Assembly: GCA_964586655.1 (NCBI GenBank)
Contig: CAZPGY010000004.1
Coordinates: 1 to 64,000 of the forward strand
Direction of reading: 5' to 3'
DNA: 64,000 nt
DNA from: JAJYSO01 sp964586655
GTDB taxonomy: Bacteria; Bacteroidota; Bacteroidia; Flavobacteriales; Flavobacteriaceae
In this document: positions 1-8,550 of the stretch, piece after piece
Layout of the letters: each line of letters starts with the position of its first letter
Position numbering within the stretch: position 1 is the stretch's first letter
The notes under the pieces: model-generated
Database searches by the model: none
The model's input: only the letters and a program-made list of their open reading frames with translations
What the model was told of the DNA's origin: nothing
Program-made: the position numbers and the translations under genes

Positions 1-328
1 TAACAGGCAACACCGTAAAGTCATCTTTCTTTCCGGCTATTTGATTGAGTACCGTAGCCGAAAAGTTAGGATCGTTGCCTAGCGCCGCGGCCAACTCGTT
101 TAGCGTGTCAAGCGCAGCCGGTGAGCTAGCGATTAAGTCTGCTATTTTCTGCTGAACGTATGTTTTTTTAGCAAAATTTTGTCCGTTTACCCAGCTTTCT
201 GACGCTAGTCCGGCTATGTCAGAGGCTTCTAGTTTTTGCGCCAATTGAGTTGCAAGATTGAGTATGTTTTCAATCTTGATTTGCTCGATTTGTTTGAGTG
301 GTAATTTATATTCGTTTCTACTGTTCAT
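1..328 (-). CDS. Phage tail-fibre-like protein, partial (C-terminus off left edge)
   Basis: An open frame starts with ATG at 328 and runs off the window edge. It begins MNSRNEYKLPLKQIEQIKIE. A later stretch, ALDTLNELAAALGNDPNFS followed by NQIAGK, is a well-known segment of caudovirus tail fibres, as is the nearby AKKTYV. The DGR target further right also has a FAKKTYVDTFG stretch, so the two look related. The start lies 3 bases after the stop of the upstream 100-residue gene, so it belongs to the same operon. It could be a second adhesin or another DGR-linked receptor-binding protein; the visible part cannot tell. Confidence 0.75.
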   Translation of the reverse strand, partial: MNSRNEYKLPLKQIEQIKIENILNLATQLAQKLEASDIAGLASESWVNGQNFAKKTYVQQKIADLIASSPAALDTLNELAAALGNDPNFSATVLNQIAGKKDDFTVLPV

Positions 329-330
329 GT

Positions 331-633
331 TTAGTTGAATTGAAAGGTTTCACCCTCTTTTGTTATAACCGTTTTAAACGGCAAATCGTCTTCGGATACT
401 TGCTCGATCATCTCGGTAAGCACTTTACTTCCAGTGAAAAGGACGTGCATTTGATTATTGAACTCAATTTGAAGCGACAAACATCTTCTGCTGTTGCTAT
501 TCCTAAATTTAGATTCGTCAATCTTAAAGTTGTGAACGATAATTCCTTGATTAAGCACCTTCATCATCTTGATTTTGTCTTCCACAAATCGACCACGTTT
601 AGGCTTGATATTAAAGTCGCTGAAACTATTCAT
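331..633 (-). CDS. Small phage protein of unknown function downstream of DGR RT
   Basis: A 100-residue protein that I do not recognise. It begins MNSFSDFNIKPKRGRF, has a basic N-terminal third, and then alternating hydrophobic stretches that suggest a small beta-rich fold. There are no membrane segments. Its start overlaps the end of the 79-residue gene by 8 bases and its stop is 3 bases before the tail-fibre gene, so it is translated within the DGR operon. A nucleic-acid-binding accessory to the retroelement would fit the location, but that is only inference from position. Confidence 0.55.
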   Translation of the reverse strand: MNSFSDFNIKPKRGRFVEDKIKMMKVLNQGIIVHNFKIDESKFRNSNSRRCLSLQIEFNNQMHVLFTGSKVLTEMIEQVSEDDLPFKTVITKEGETFQFN

Positions 634-865
634 TGATGTTTACTTTGTGGTTTGTGAATCCCGCGGCCTTTACGGCGGCTTGGATTTTCTTTTTATCAAC
701 CGGCAGTTCCAACCTCACTTGATCGTAATCGTAGTTGTCATAGCTGCCGTTTTCGGTGTATTCAACCCTGTGATCAACATTGAAGTTGTAATAGTAGGTG
801 CCATCTCCCAAGTCTTTAATCGTTGGAGGGGCTGTGTTTGTTCGATTTGCTCTAACTTGTTGCAT
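626..865 (-). CDS. Small Tyr/Asp-rich phage protein overlapping the RT gene
   Basis: A 79-residue protein whose ATG lies inside the last codons of the RT gene (14-base overlap), which implies translational coupling. The middle is rich in Tyr, Asn and Asp (GTYYYNFNVDHRVEYTENGS) and the C-terminus has a short Lys/Ala-rich helix. I recognise no family. It is not an Avd homologue by appearance, because Avd proteins are longer four-helix bundles. It may be a short structural protein or an accessory factor. Confidence 0.5.
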   Translation of the reverse strand: MQQVRANRTNTAPPTIKDLGDGTYYYNFNVDHRVEYTENGSYDNYDYDQVRLELPVDKKKIQAAVKAAGFTNHKVNINE

Positions 866-1814
866 AATTTAGTTTTTTTAGTAGGTTTATTGAATTGCAG
901 TGCTTTGCCCAGCCTTCGTATGACACTAGCGTACTTTTGTCTTTCCCTTGCGCCACCGCCCGGGCAAAGCGTTTTTTTATTCTTTTTCGCAAAAGGGTGT
1001 GGGTATGGAAAAACACATATCCCACAAAATCAATCCCGCGTTTTTCAACCGGAAATACTTGGTAATTTTCTTTGATCGTCAATTTCAACTCCGATGACAA
1101 ATAGGATTTTATTTCTTTGAAAAGCTTGTGTAGTTCTTCCTTGGAATCGGAAAGAATTACAATATCATCCGCATATCGGTAGTAGTACTTCACGCCTTTT
1201 TTCTCCTTAATCCAATGGTCGAAATACGCCAAATACAGGTTTGCGAAATATTGGCTTAAGTAATTCCCTATCGGTACGCCCGCCGCGCTGTCAATGATTT
1301 CGTCAAGCAGCCAAAGCAGGTCGGCATCTTTTATTTTTTTCCGCAAAATTGACTTCAAAATGTCGTGGTCGATGCTCGGGTAATATTTTTTGATGTCGAG
1401 TTTCAAACAGTATTTTGTATTCTCCCGATCGGATTTTAAATCCGCTTTCAGCTTCTTGGCACAAGCGTGAATACCGCGGCCTTTTATGCAGCTGTATGTG
1501 TCGCGGGTCAATATTGACTTCCAAATAGGTTCAACCACGTTCATAATAGCATGGTGAACAATCCTATCTGGGAAATATGGCAAGCGGAATATTTGTCTTT
1601 TTTTTGGCTCTGTAATGAAAAACGTCTCATACTCTGAATTTTTGAACGTCTTGTTTTTCAAAGCCTTGTGCAAATTATTGATATTAGCCTCCCTATTGAC
1701 ATCGTGTTTTTTAACCCCATAGGATTTCCGTTTACCTTTTCTCGCTCGCTGATCGGCAAGATTAAGATTTTCAAGGCTAATTATCTTTTGATACAAGTTG
1801 TTTACTCGTTTCAT
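852..1814 (-). CDS. DGR reverse transcriptase
   Basis: A 320-residue reverse transcriptase of the diversity-generating retroelement type. It copies the template-repeat RNA into adenine-mutagenised cDNA that replaces the variable repeat. The start at 1814 gives MKRVNNLYQKIISLENL, the usual opening of Bacteroidota DGR RTs. Catalytic block A is LDIKKYYPSIDH (Asp140), block B is GVPIGNYLSQ (179-188, the DGR-type GxxxSQ), block C is YADD (214-217), followed by RGIDFVGYVFF. No maturase or endonuclease domain is present, which argues against a group II intron. The frame stays open upstream through the N gap into the target gene, but that is explained best by the assembly gap. The target gene lies directly upstream. 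Confidence 0.92.
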   Translation of the reverse strand: MKRVNNLYQKIISLENLNLADQRARKGKRKSYGVKKHDVNREANINNLHKALKNKTFKNSEYETFFITEPKKRQIFRLPYFPDRIVHHAIMNVVEPIWKSILTRDTYSCIKGRGIHACAKKLKADLKSDRENTKYCLKLDIKKYYPSIDHDILKSILRKKIKDADLLWLLDEIIDSAAGVPIGNYLSQYFANLYLAYFDHWIKEKKGVKYYYRYADDIVILSDSKEELHKLFKEIKSYLSSELKLTIKENYQVFPVEKRGIDFVGYVFFHTHTLLRKRIKKRFARAVAQGKDKSTLVSYEGWAKHCNSINLLKKLNYATS

Positions 1815-1903
1815 TAATTTGCTTTTTTGAAAGCTCGTCTTCGCCAAGGTTACCAACGCGCTTTGTGTTATTCTTGTCATTTTTCGCCAAGTGGCGAGGT
1901 CTG

Positions 1904-1922
1904 CAAAAACTATAAGTTTTTG
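1904..1922 (-). other. Hairpin beside the DGR repeat end
   Basis: A perfect 8-bp inverted repeat (CAAAAACT / AGTTTTTG) with a 3-base loop, starting 15 bases beyond the end of the 35-bp DGR repeat on the RT side. In studied DGRs a hairpin just past the variable repeat promotes retrohoming. This one is AT-rich with an unusually short loop, so it could also be a weak terminator. A second short stem, TCGCC/GGCGA, sits at about 1884-1897. Confidence 0.4.
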
Positions 1923-1936
1923 AAATAAGCTAAGGT

Positions 1937-1971
1937 GAGAGCCGATAGACGCAGACGCAGCCGAGGGAGCG
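1937..1971. repeat. 35-bp direct repeat, copy 1, touching the gap (candidate TR/VR 3' block)
   Basis: Identical over 35 bases to 2072-2106; this copy ends exactly at the first N. On the coding strand the block has only one adenine, which is what the conserved 3' block of a DGR template/variable repeat pair should look like, since mutagenesis affects adenines. This copy most likely ends the template repeat. Confidence 0.7.
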
Positions 1972-2071
1972 NNNNNNNNNNNNNNNNNNNNNNNNNNNNN
2001 NNNNNNNNNNNNNNNNNNNNNNNNNNNNNNNNNNNNNNNNNNNNNNNNNNNNNNNNNNNNNNNNNNNNNNN
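1972..2071. other. Assembly gap of 100 Ns, probably hiding the template repeat
   Basis: Exactly 100 Ns, the conventional length for a gap of unknown size. The same 35-bp sequence abuts both sides, as expected when two contigs break at a shared repeat. The real interval should hold the target gene's stop codon, a spacer, the body of the template repeat and possibly an accessory avd-like gene. Confidence 0.85.
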
Positions 2072-2106
2072 GAGAGCCGATAGACGCAGACGCAGCCGAG
2101 GGAGCG
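2072..2106. repeat. 35-bp direct repeat, copy 2, touching the gap (3' end of VR)
   Basis: Identical to 1937-1971. It encodes the end of the visible target protein, residues APSAASASIGS. It starts at the first base after the gap and would be the mutagenic-homology end of the variable repeat. Confidence 0.7.
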
Positions 2107-4547
2107 CTAATCGCCATCGCACAGAACGAACCCGCCGGAACGCCATGATACGCATGACCGCCGAAATAAACAGCCCTAAGAGCAACCTCATTTTGATTGT
2201 AGTTTTGATCAGTATAATAAGTGCTGCTCGAAGCTCCATCGTTGTCTTTTGGCAGTATTGTTCCCGGATACATTTCTTTGATATAGCCATTATCGGTAGG
2301 TCGAGTGCCAATTAATTTGTAACCTTTCACATCTGTGTCACTAATCAATTTACCCTTGGTTGTGTAATACTTGTTGTTAAGAATATTGACGCCATTAGTC
2401 CACTCCCATATATCGCCGTAGAAATTCTCAACCCCTCTATAACTGAACACTTTAATCTGTTCTGTTTGCCCGGCTGCCGGGTAATCGGTCAATTGAATGT
2501 CAACTTCTCCAGAAGTATTCCCCAACGAATTGGTTAAGCCACATTGAAAAAGAGGATAGCGTGAGTTGAAATCATTCCAAGATGAATAACTCGTAGTTGT
2601 CGCTCCGACTGACAATGCCGTTTGGTGATCGCGTGTACCATATTCCATCGTGATTAGCCACGCTATGCTGGCACGGGCTTGTAAATCCATGTCATACCAA
2701 TTTGAACCGCGATTTTTAGCGTAATTCCTAAAATCAATCCGTGAAACATTTGTCACCGGCTTTCCTAATTGACTCTTAAATTGATTTTCGCTATCCCAAG
2801 CAGATTGATTATTACCGCCACGGTAATCGGCTGTCAAGTTATTCACCGAACTCAATTTATTGTTTGTCCGATTAATAGAGGCCTTATAGGCGGAAACATA
2901 CATTTTCGGTACTTCCTCCGCTCCTTGAAAAGGCTTAATCGAAAACAGCACGCGTCTCACATCTCCAACAGCAGTGTGCTTCCTCCAATAGCGAGGAATT
3001 TCAACCATCACTTGTCCATCGGTACCATCGAGCACCGCAGAAGTGCCGTCTGCCTTTTTTTCGCTGTTATTTTCGTCAAGGTAATAAGCCACCTTACCAT
3101 CGTCTTGAAGCACACAACGGCGCATTTGATTTTGAATAGGCAAACTGCTGTGCAGGGTCATATTACCAATTTTGGTAACTTCCGGTGCCGCGTGGTTTAC
3201 ATTCCACTCAATTCCGTGTATTTTCGAGTAATCGGTAGGGGTGACGTATTCAATTTGAACGTAATCCCTATCTTCTAACGTGTCAAGAATTTCAATAGCA
3301 TTGTGCCATTGGTTGTATTGATCCAAAGCCAATCCCAAACCGTTAACTTTCACGGCCACTAAGCGGTGCATATCAAAATCTAGCGTAAACATTTGATCGT
3401 CTCCCTTGTGAAAGAAGAACAAATCTTGAACAGTTAAGTAAGCTTCTTTGTTTCTTAAGTAAGAATCCTTTGTTGCGTCAAGCTCCGCAGCATCGGTTTG
3501 CACATTCTTTTCCGCGCCTTGCTCAACCGTTTGGAGTTTTTGAACTTCGGTGGAATCCACAAGCTGCTTTCCATTTACCTTATCCACTTTTTTGCCTATC
3601 TCGGTATCAAATTGGCTTTTACGTACTAATTCCTTACTGGTCGTGGCATCTTTGTTGGATTTTGGCGTAGAAGAAAAGGTTTTTACACCGCCAATCGTTT
3701 CATTTCCGGTATCATGCACGACTTTGGAGTCCTCCGCATATTTTGACAAGTCAATCGAAAACACAAGCGAGCTCGACGTGTCGTAGAACTTCAACATATC
3801 ATTCACAAGTTCACCGTTCACTACCGTGCCGGTAAGCAAAGAATTTGCGGAAATTCTTCCAATTTCAACGCCGTCTTGTTTGAAAACAATCTCCGGGTTA
3901 CTTGGATTTGAATTGTCAATTGAAACCTGCAAGTTTCCCGCGGAAAGGCTTGTCAAGTCCACATTGCTCAATAGATTATTGTCGGCATCGAAAAGCTTTA
4001 GAATTCCACTCGCAAAAGAAATGCGGTTACCGAAGGTATCGACATAGGTTTTCTTGGCAAATCCCTCTTGTCGCCAATCTCCCCAGTTGTATGCCGTTTC
4101 CCCGTGTGCGGCTTTTGTTTTTTCTGCATTTGTATAATCATTAGTCGAAAGCCCTTTACCGGATACTTTGTCCACTTTTTTGCCCAATTCGGTATCGAAT
4201 TGACTTTTGCGGATCAATTCTTTATTGCCCGAAGCCTCTTTATCACTTTCCGGGGCTTTTAGGAAGCTCTTTACCCCGTCAATGCTTTCGTTTCCTGTTT
4301 TGTGAACGACATTATTATCATTAGCCTTGGTAGCCATTTCCCGGTCAAATTGACTTTTGACAATCGGGTGCTGATCGGCGGTGGCTTCCTTCTCAATCGT
4401 AGGTGAGTTTTTAAAGTTTTTATGGTCATAAATCGTCTCATCTCCCTCTTTATGCACCACTTGGCTATCAATGGCCTTTTCGTTTATTTTCTTTAAATCC
4501 TCTCCTTTTTCGACTTGTCCTAAAGGTAGTTTATTTGTTGATTTCAT
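2072..4547 (-). CDS. DGR target: phage tail fibre with C-type-lectin-fold variable domain, 3' end in gap
   Basis: About 825 visible residues; the stop codon is lost in the N gap. The N-terminal half has three degenerate repeats of the VVHKTGNESIDGVKSF kind (near residues 30, 80 and 275) and FAKKTYVDTFG, all typical of tail fibres. A middle segment (IEILDTLEDRDYVQIEY) resembles the end of the neighbouring 369-residue protein. The C-terminal part has the formylglycine-enzyme/C-type-lectin look of DGR targets: NFYGDIWEWTNG, then ALRAVYFGGHAYHGVPAGSF at the variable end. The variable segment lies at about 2072-2195. The protein likely binds host receptors at the tail tip, with its binding face rewritten by the RT. 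The start at 4547 follows the upstream gene by 4 bases. Confidence 0.88.
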
Positions 4548-4551
4548 AATG

Positions 4552-5661
4552 CTACTTTAAATAAATTATAGTAATGTTATCATTTGCTTCCAATGTGTCG
4601 AGTATTTCTATTTTCTCATTTTGGATGTCGGTATTAAATTGAAACGGAGCGAGTAACTGCCCGTTGACGTACACTGCTATCAATTCTTTGCAGCCTTGTA
4701 GAAAAAACTTTTGCGTGCCGGAAGTCCAGATATGGCTTTGTGATGTGTGTTTTACAGCCTTTATATCTCCCTCTCTAAACCAAACATTAAAACCGTATTT
4801 GTTACCAGGGATTAGTGTGCTTTCAATTTTTTTTAATTCCCATGCGTTAAATTTATTATTATCGATGTCGGGTTTCGTCAAATCAAAATACTCATCAACA
4901 TCGTATAGAAAAATTCTTGAACCCTGTAGATATTCGTTCGTTTCCTCCTTCTTTTGATGAACAAAGTAAAAATTCCCGTCCGCCGTTTTCGCTATCGTAA
5001 ACTCAGTCGTTGGAATAAATCCACGCAATAATGGTTCTGCGGTATCGGTGTAGAGATATTCTTCATAAATATTCTCCTTGGCTTTTACTTTTACCGAGGA
5101 TAGTTCCTCTCCGAAAATATTTTTTAGTATTAAGGATCCGTCTTCGAGGAAAGTAAGTCTTGATCCCTGCGTTAGAAGCCTGTGCACATTGACGCTGAAT
5201 AGCGGATTCTCTTTTGAATCTTTGTAGATTAGTTTATCTCCATCGAGCACTCCGGAAGCAATAAAATTGCCTCCGGTATCGATAGAACTAATGAGCTGAT
5301 CTATTTCCTTAGTGGTGTAATAATCATTGAAAGCTTGTGAAATATCAGCAATAGATTGTTGAAGCTTAAAGATGTTTTGTCTGTTCTCTTCAATTTGTTG
5401 CTGATCAACACTGCCCTGCCCTTCAAAAGAATATACGACGGGAGTCAATGCCGTTATGAGATCGTTTGCGTTATTGTAGGTCGAATTATTAACCATGATG
5501 TCCGACACATGTGTCCGGGGCATCAAAATGTACTTGGAATCGTACACATTGAGAACCGACACATAGTTGTCATTGATTTTAAAAGGCACAAAAACTTTGT
5601 ACATTTCAAAACCGTTGATCTGTAACTTACTTGATGATATATCTACAAATGTGTACTTCAT
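4552..5661 (-). CDS. Tail fibre/baseplate protein, paralogous to part of the DGR target
   Basis: 369 residues. The first 100 residues look beta-rich (KYTFVDISSSKLQINGFEMY), followed by a short coiled-coil-like linker (QQQIEENRQNIFKLQQSI). The C-terminal 50 residues (AVYVNGQLLAPFQ, then IEILDTLEANDNITIIYLK) match the pattern of a mid-region of the adjacent DGR target. The stop is 4 bases before the target's start. A likely role is a baseplate or fibre-connector protein that carries or resembles the target. The function is inferred from position and the shared segment only. Confidence 0.65.
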   Translation of the reverse strand: MKYTFVDISSSKLQINGFEMYKVFVPFKINDNYVSVLNVYDSKYILMPRTHVSDIMVNNSTYNNANDLITALTPVVYSFEGQGSVDQQQIEENRQNIFKLQQSIADISQAFNDYYTTKEIDQLISSIDTGGNFIASGVLDGDKLIYKDSKENPLFSVNVHRLLTQGSRLTFLEDGSLILKNIFGEELSSVKVKAKENIYEEYLYTDTAEPLLRGFIPTTEFTIAKTADGNFYFVHQKKEETNEYLQGSRIFLYDVDEYFDLTKPDIDNNKFNAWELKKIESTLIPGNKYGFNVWFREGDIKAVKHTSQSHIWTSGTQKFFLQGCKELIAVYVNGQLLAPFQFNTDIQNEKIEILDTLEANDNITIIYLK

Positions 5662-6176
5662 TATGATATCTTCGATATTCTAAGATTGCTTTTAGCTCCT
5701 TTTTCACAGGCTATATTATTGCCCCAAAGTGGATAATCGGACTTGTTACGGTTGAGGAATTTGGCCACTTCAAGCCAATAGTTGTACGCGATATTTCTGT
5801 TCTTCGTGTACAAATTCCTTTTTTGGCCATCTCCGACAGGTTTGCTGTCCTGATTTGATTTCTCCACAAAACCAAATGCCGTATCGGTGAAGCTTCCAAA
5901 CAGAATGTAACGCGAATAGGCATAGATTGACAGCACTTTTTTTAGCCCGGGGTTTTTATAGCTCTCGTTTACGTGCTGGTACATTCCTCCATTTAAGAGT
6001 TCGACATATTTTGGCGATTGAGGATCCTTTGAAATATCATAAAAGAGCTTATCGCCCAATAATGGACGTATGTCGAGAAATTCAGCATCTTCGATATAGG
6101 GGTTTATTTTATCGTTCCGGACGCCCCTCGAAATCTCCCGGCACTTCATTATATCACTCTTCGTTATTAGGCTCAT
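5661..6176 (-). CDS. Head-tail connector-like phage protein (DUF6712-type)
   Basis: 171 residues, overlapping the portal gene by 23 bases. It begins with SLITKSDIMKCREISRGVR and continues with helical segments (LKKVLSIYAYSRYILFGSF). The length, opening and place right after the portal fit the Bacteroidota head-completion proteins grouped as DUF6712. I am moderately sure of the family and less sure of its role at the portal ring. Confidence 0.55.
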   Translation of the reverse strand: MSLITKSDIMKCREISRGVRNDKINPYIEDAEFLDIRPLLGDKLFYDISKDPQSPKYVELLNGGMYQHVNESYKNPGLKKVLSIYAYSRYILFGSFTDTAFGFVEKSNQDSKPVGDGQKRNLYTKNRNIAYNYWLEVAKFLNRNKSDYPLWGNNIACEKGAKSNLRISKIS

Positions 6177-7314
6177 TGGTATCGATTAATGGGATTATAC
6201 TTAACTCTTTTGCCGCGTCCTGGAACCTCATCATAAGCTTATTGATAATTTGCTCCGTATTTATGCGGTCTTTCTCAGTTTGTTCTTGCACGAATATTTT
6301 AGCCTGACGAATGACTTCTCCTGACGCCGAAAACATATTGCCGTCCTTTTGCCTTACCAGTATTTGAGGCACTTTCATTGTAGCGCAGATATTGGCAGCC
6401 ACGCTGTCCTCGGTGTGTGCGAAGAGTTTGTCGTTTATATTGCTCTCAATATTTTTTATGAGGAATTCATCTTCAATTTTGTCGCTTTCAAATTCCATCT
6501 CGACGTGTAGGACACCGCCTGAATTTTTTGTGCCGATGAATTTCTCTATTGTTTTCTTGAACTTGTCGCGCTCGGTTTCCTGCGCACGAAATTCATCTGG
6601 ATCGCTGTCTTTTAGAATATCATCTACCAAGGGTTTTGTTACTACCAATGTCTTTCCGAAGAAGCCTTGCGTAAGTGATACGTGCTTGAAAATTGCGGCC
6701 TGCGCCTCGGATTGTGCGTCTTTGATGGCCGGGTGTAGGGGGGAAAGCGGGTAGGTGTATTTTCCTTTCTTGAAATATAAGATTTGCCCATTGTACTTTT
6801 TGATCCCGCCGGTTTTCTCAACCTGATATTTTACGATATCCTTATCGGGGTTAAAAACGTTTATCGCTTTTGCTTTTCTCGCTTTCTTACTATTCTGCCA
6901 ATCCTTGCACAAGAGTATCTTTCCGTTGTAATCGTTGTCATCTTTTTTTCCAATACGACAGTCGATAAACGGCAAAACATCCATGTCTTTGATATCATAA
7001 TTTGCATCATAATTGACATGGATGAATACGCCTTTGTGACGAGCTAGTGATTCAGCTATTTCTTGCAGGAATTGAAAAAGAGTGGTATGCTTTTCCTTGT
7101 GGACCAGCTTATTGTTCAGATCGTCTCCAAATCCTTTTCCGGTGATGAAATCAGCAACCGTACCGGCGCAACGTGAAGCCGTTACGCTGTCCTCAATTGT
7201 TTCCTCAATGAGTTCGGGATAATTATTGTCATCGCCATTTTTGTATATCTTGAGGCTTTTGTCAAATCTGAATGTTTGACGAAACAGTTCTATAAAAGTT
7301 GATCTCCTTATCAT
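6154..7314 (-). CDS. Phage portal protein
   Basis: 386 residues, read as a portal from layout and content. It has an N-terminal segment with FRFDKSLKIYKNGDDNNYPELI, a core with a long charged region, and a C-terminal helical part (QKDGNMFSASGEVIRQAKIFVQEQ). That last kind of segment (GNxFSASGE) occurs in Bacteroidota siphophage portals, where a dodecamer forms the DNA gate of the procapsid. Its start coincides with the stop of the preceding gene. It lies after the capsid gene in transcription order, the reverse of the usual arrangement. Confidence 0.65.
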   Translation of the reverse strand: MIRRSTFIELFRQTFRFDKSLKIYKNGDDNNYPELIEETIEDSVTASRCAGTVADFITGKGFGDDLNNKLVHKEKHTTLFQFLQEIAESLARHKGVFIHVNYDANYDIKDMDVLPFIDCRIGKKDDNDYNGKILLCKDWQNSKKARKAKAINVFNPDKDIVKYQVEKTGGIKKYNGQILYFKKGKYTYPLSPLHPAIKDAQSEAQAAIFKHVSLTQGFFGKTLVVTKPLVDDILKDSDPDEFRAQETERDKFKKTIEKFIGTKNSGGVLHVEMEFESDKIEDEFLIKNIESNINDKLFAHTEDSVAANICATMKVPQILVRQKDGNMFSASGEVIRQAKIFVQEQTEKDRINTEQIINKLMMRFQDAAKELSIIPLIDTNEPNNEE

Positions 7315-7919
7315 TACACTTCATCATTATCTTGATTTTGTGGTAATGATTTTTCTTTGTCCGCTTCCTCCTCACCATCCTTTTCGTTGAGGTCGATTAT
7401 GGCTTGGGAAAGCTCCGCTTTATTCTGAAAATCTTCGGGGTTTTCAATCCCTAAATCACCAGCCTTTTCGTTGAGGTCTTTGCGGCTTAGGCTTTTCAAC
7501 TCTTTTACCGGATCAACTTCTTCATTCGCGCTTTCCGGGATGACTTGAAATAAGTCTTCTCCTTTAGCGTGATTATCTATCAGCGCTTTGGCCATTTCAT
7601 CAGTGATGTTTTGATTGTTGACCAGGTGCCGACTCCCAAATGAAAGTGGGATATTCTCATATTTCTTCTTTAAAAGGTAGCCGCTGTTATTTGAATCTTC
7701 TTTTTTTTTGTTTGACATGGTAAGGTGATTTATCATTTTTTGGTAATAGCCGTTCAGGCATTTCTGACACCCGGCATTAATATCTTCCGGGTTAAAGGTC
7801 TGTTGGTAATCGGAAAGGAATTGAGAAAGGTATCGGTTTCCTTTCTCATCCTTACCGTTGAATATCTCATTCTTATCAAACTTCAACCAATCTCTCATAC
7901 TATCATGGCGTTCCGCCAC
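7314..7919 (-). CDS. Phage structural-region protein with acidic C-terminus
   Basis: 201 residues, not recognised in full. The N-terminal half has two cysteines in the pattern CQKCLNGYY. The C-terminal part has KELKSLSRKDLNEKAGDLGI and a highly acidic tail, similar to the HeH/LEM-like helix-extended-helix domains found on phage head proteins. It overlaps the 205-residue gene by 17 bases and abuts the portal gene, so it is part of the virion operon. A head decoration or head-tail joining role is possible. Confidence 0.5.
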   Translation of the reverse strand: MAERHDSMRDWLKFDKNEIFNGKDEKGNRYLSQFLSDYQQTFNPEDINAGCQKCLNGYYQKMINHLTMSNKKKEDSNNSGYLLKKKYENIPLSFGSRHLVNNQNITDEMAKALIDNHAKGEDLFQVIPESANEEVDPVKELKSLSRKDLNEKAGDLGIENPEDFQNKAELSQAIIDLNEKDGEEEADKEKSLPQNQDNDEV

Positions 7920-8520
7920 CGTCTCCAGAACCTTGGGCGAATTTGTTGTTAAACGCCGTCAAAGTTGTAGAGTAGTCGGTGTCTAATACAATTCGGGGGG
8001 CTTCATCTTCTAATTCATTATCCTTATTAGATAGCGTGAACTGAATGGCAGCATCAGATTCTTTTGAGTTTTCAGTTTGTGCTGTGACATACATTCCGGT
8101 GTCCCAACCTAAAACTAGAAAGGCATCCTTTCGATCTGCGCCTTTGTATTTTTTGTTAACCACAGCAACATACTGCTCGCCCCTGGCAAGCTTAGACATT
8201 TCCAGTCTATTTTTTGCGGATGGGGTCATGATGACCCCGTTAAATGTATGCCGATAGCGGTCAATCGTCTCTTCGCTCGGCACGAACTCCCAGCTATAAC
8301 CATTGAGTTGCTTCACGCCCTCAAGTAGGTATCCGGTAGTTTGCGCTTTCAAAACAATATCAGTGATGAGCATTCGATTAGTCTGATCGACAGTCGATGC
8401 TGAGAAGTCAATATCCTTTCGAGGAATCAAAACAACATCGGTTTCAATCCCTGATTTGGTGATATTATCACAATCATTGACAATGTCTGATGAAAGTGAT
8501 TCTAAAAAGCAATTAGCCAT
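7903..8520 (-). CDS. Putative tail-tube or head-decoration protein
   Basis: 205 residues. The protein begins MANCFLESLSSDIVNDC and appears beta-rich, with VVLIPRKDIDF early and a Gly/Asp-rich end. A segment near residue 140 (LVLGWDTGMYVTAQTEN) fits an Ig- or tube-like beta fold. It follows the major capsid gene by 30 bases. Siphophage tube proteins often have this size, but I have no diagnostic motif, so the call is by size and position. Confidence 0.45.
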   Translation of the reverse strand: MANCFLESLSSDIVNDCDNITKSGIETDVVLIPRKDIDFSASTVDQTNRMLITDIVLKAQTTGYLLEGVKQLNGYSWEFVPSEETIDRYRHTFNGVIMTPSAKNRLEMSKLARGEQYVAVVNKKYKGADRKDAFLVLGWDTGMYVTAQTENSKESDAAIQFTLSNKDNELEDEAPRIVLDTDYSTTLTAFNNKFAQGSGDGGGTP

Positions 8521-8550
8521 TTCGTGTTATTTTTTCGTTCAACAATGTGA

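Noticed and set aside
569..1075. 168-residue plus-strand frame opposite the RT
   Set aside because: Antisense shadow of the RT and the 79-residue gene, with no recognisable domain.
852..1814. Group II intron maturase or retron RT
   Set aside because: No maturase or endonuclease domain; the sequence opening and the GVPIGNYLSQ block fit DGR RTs, and a lectin-fold target lies upstream.
1910..2315. Open frames spanning the N gap on both strands
   Set aside because: They exist only because Ns are read through and overlap the true target frame.
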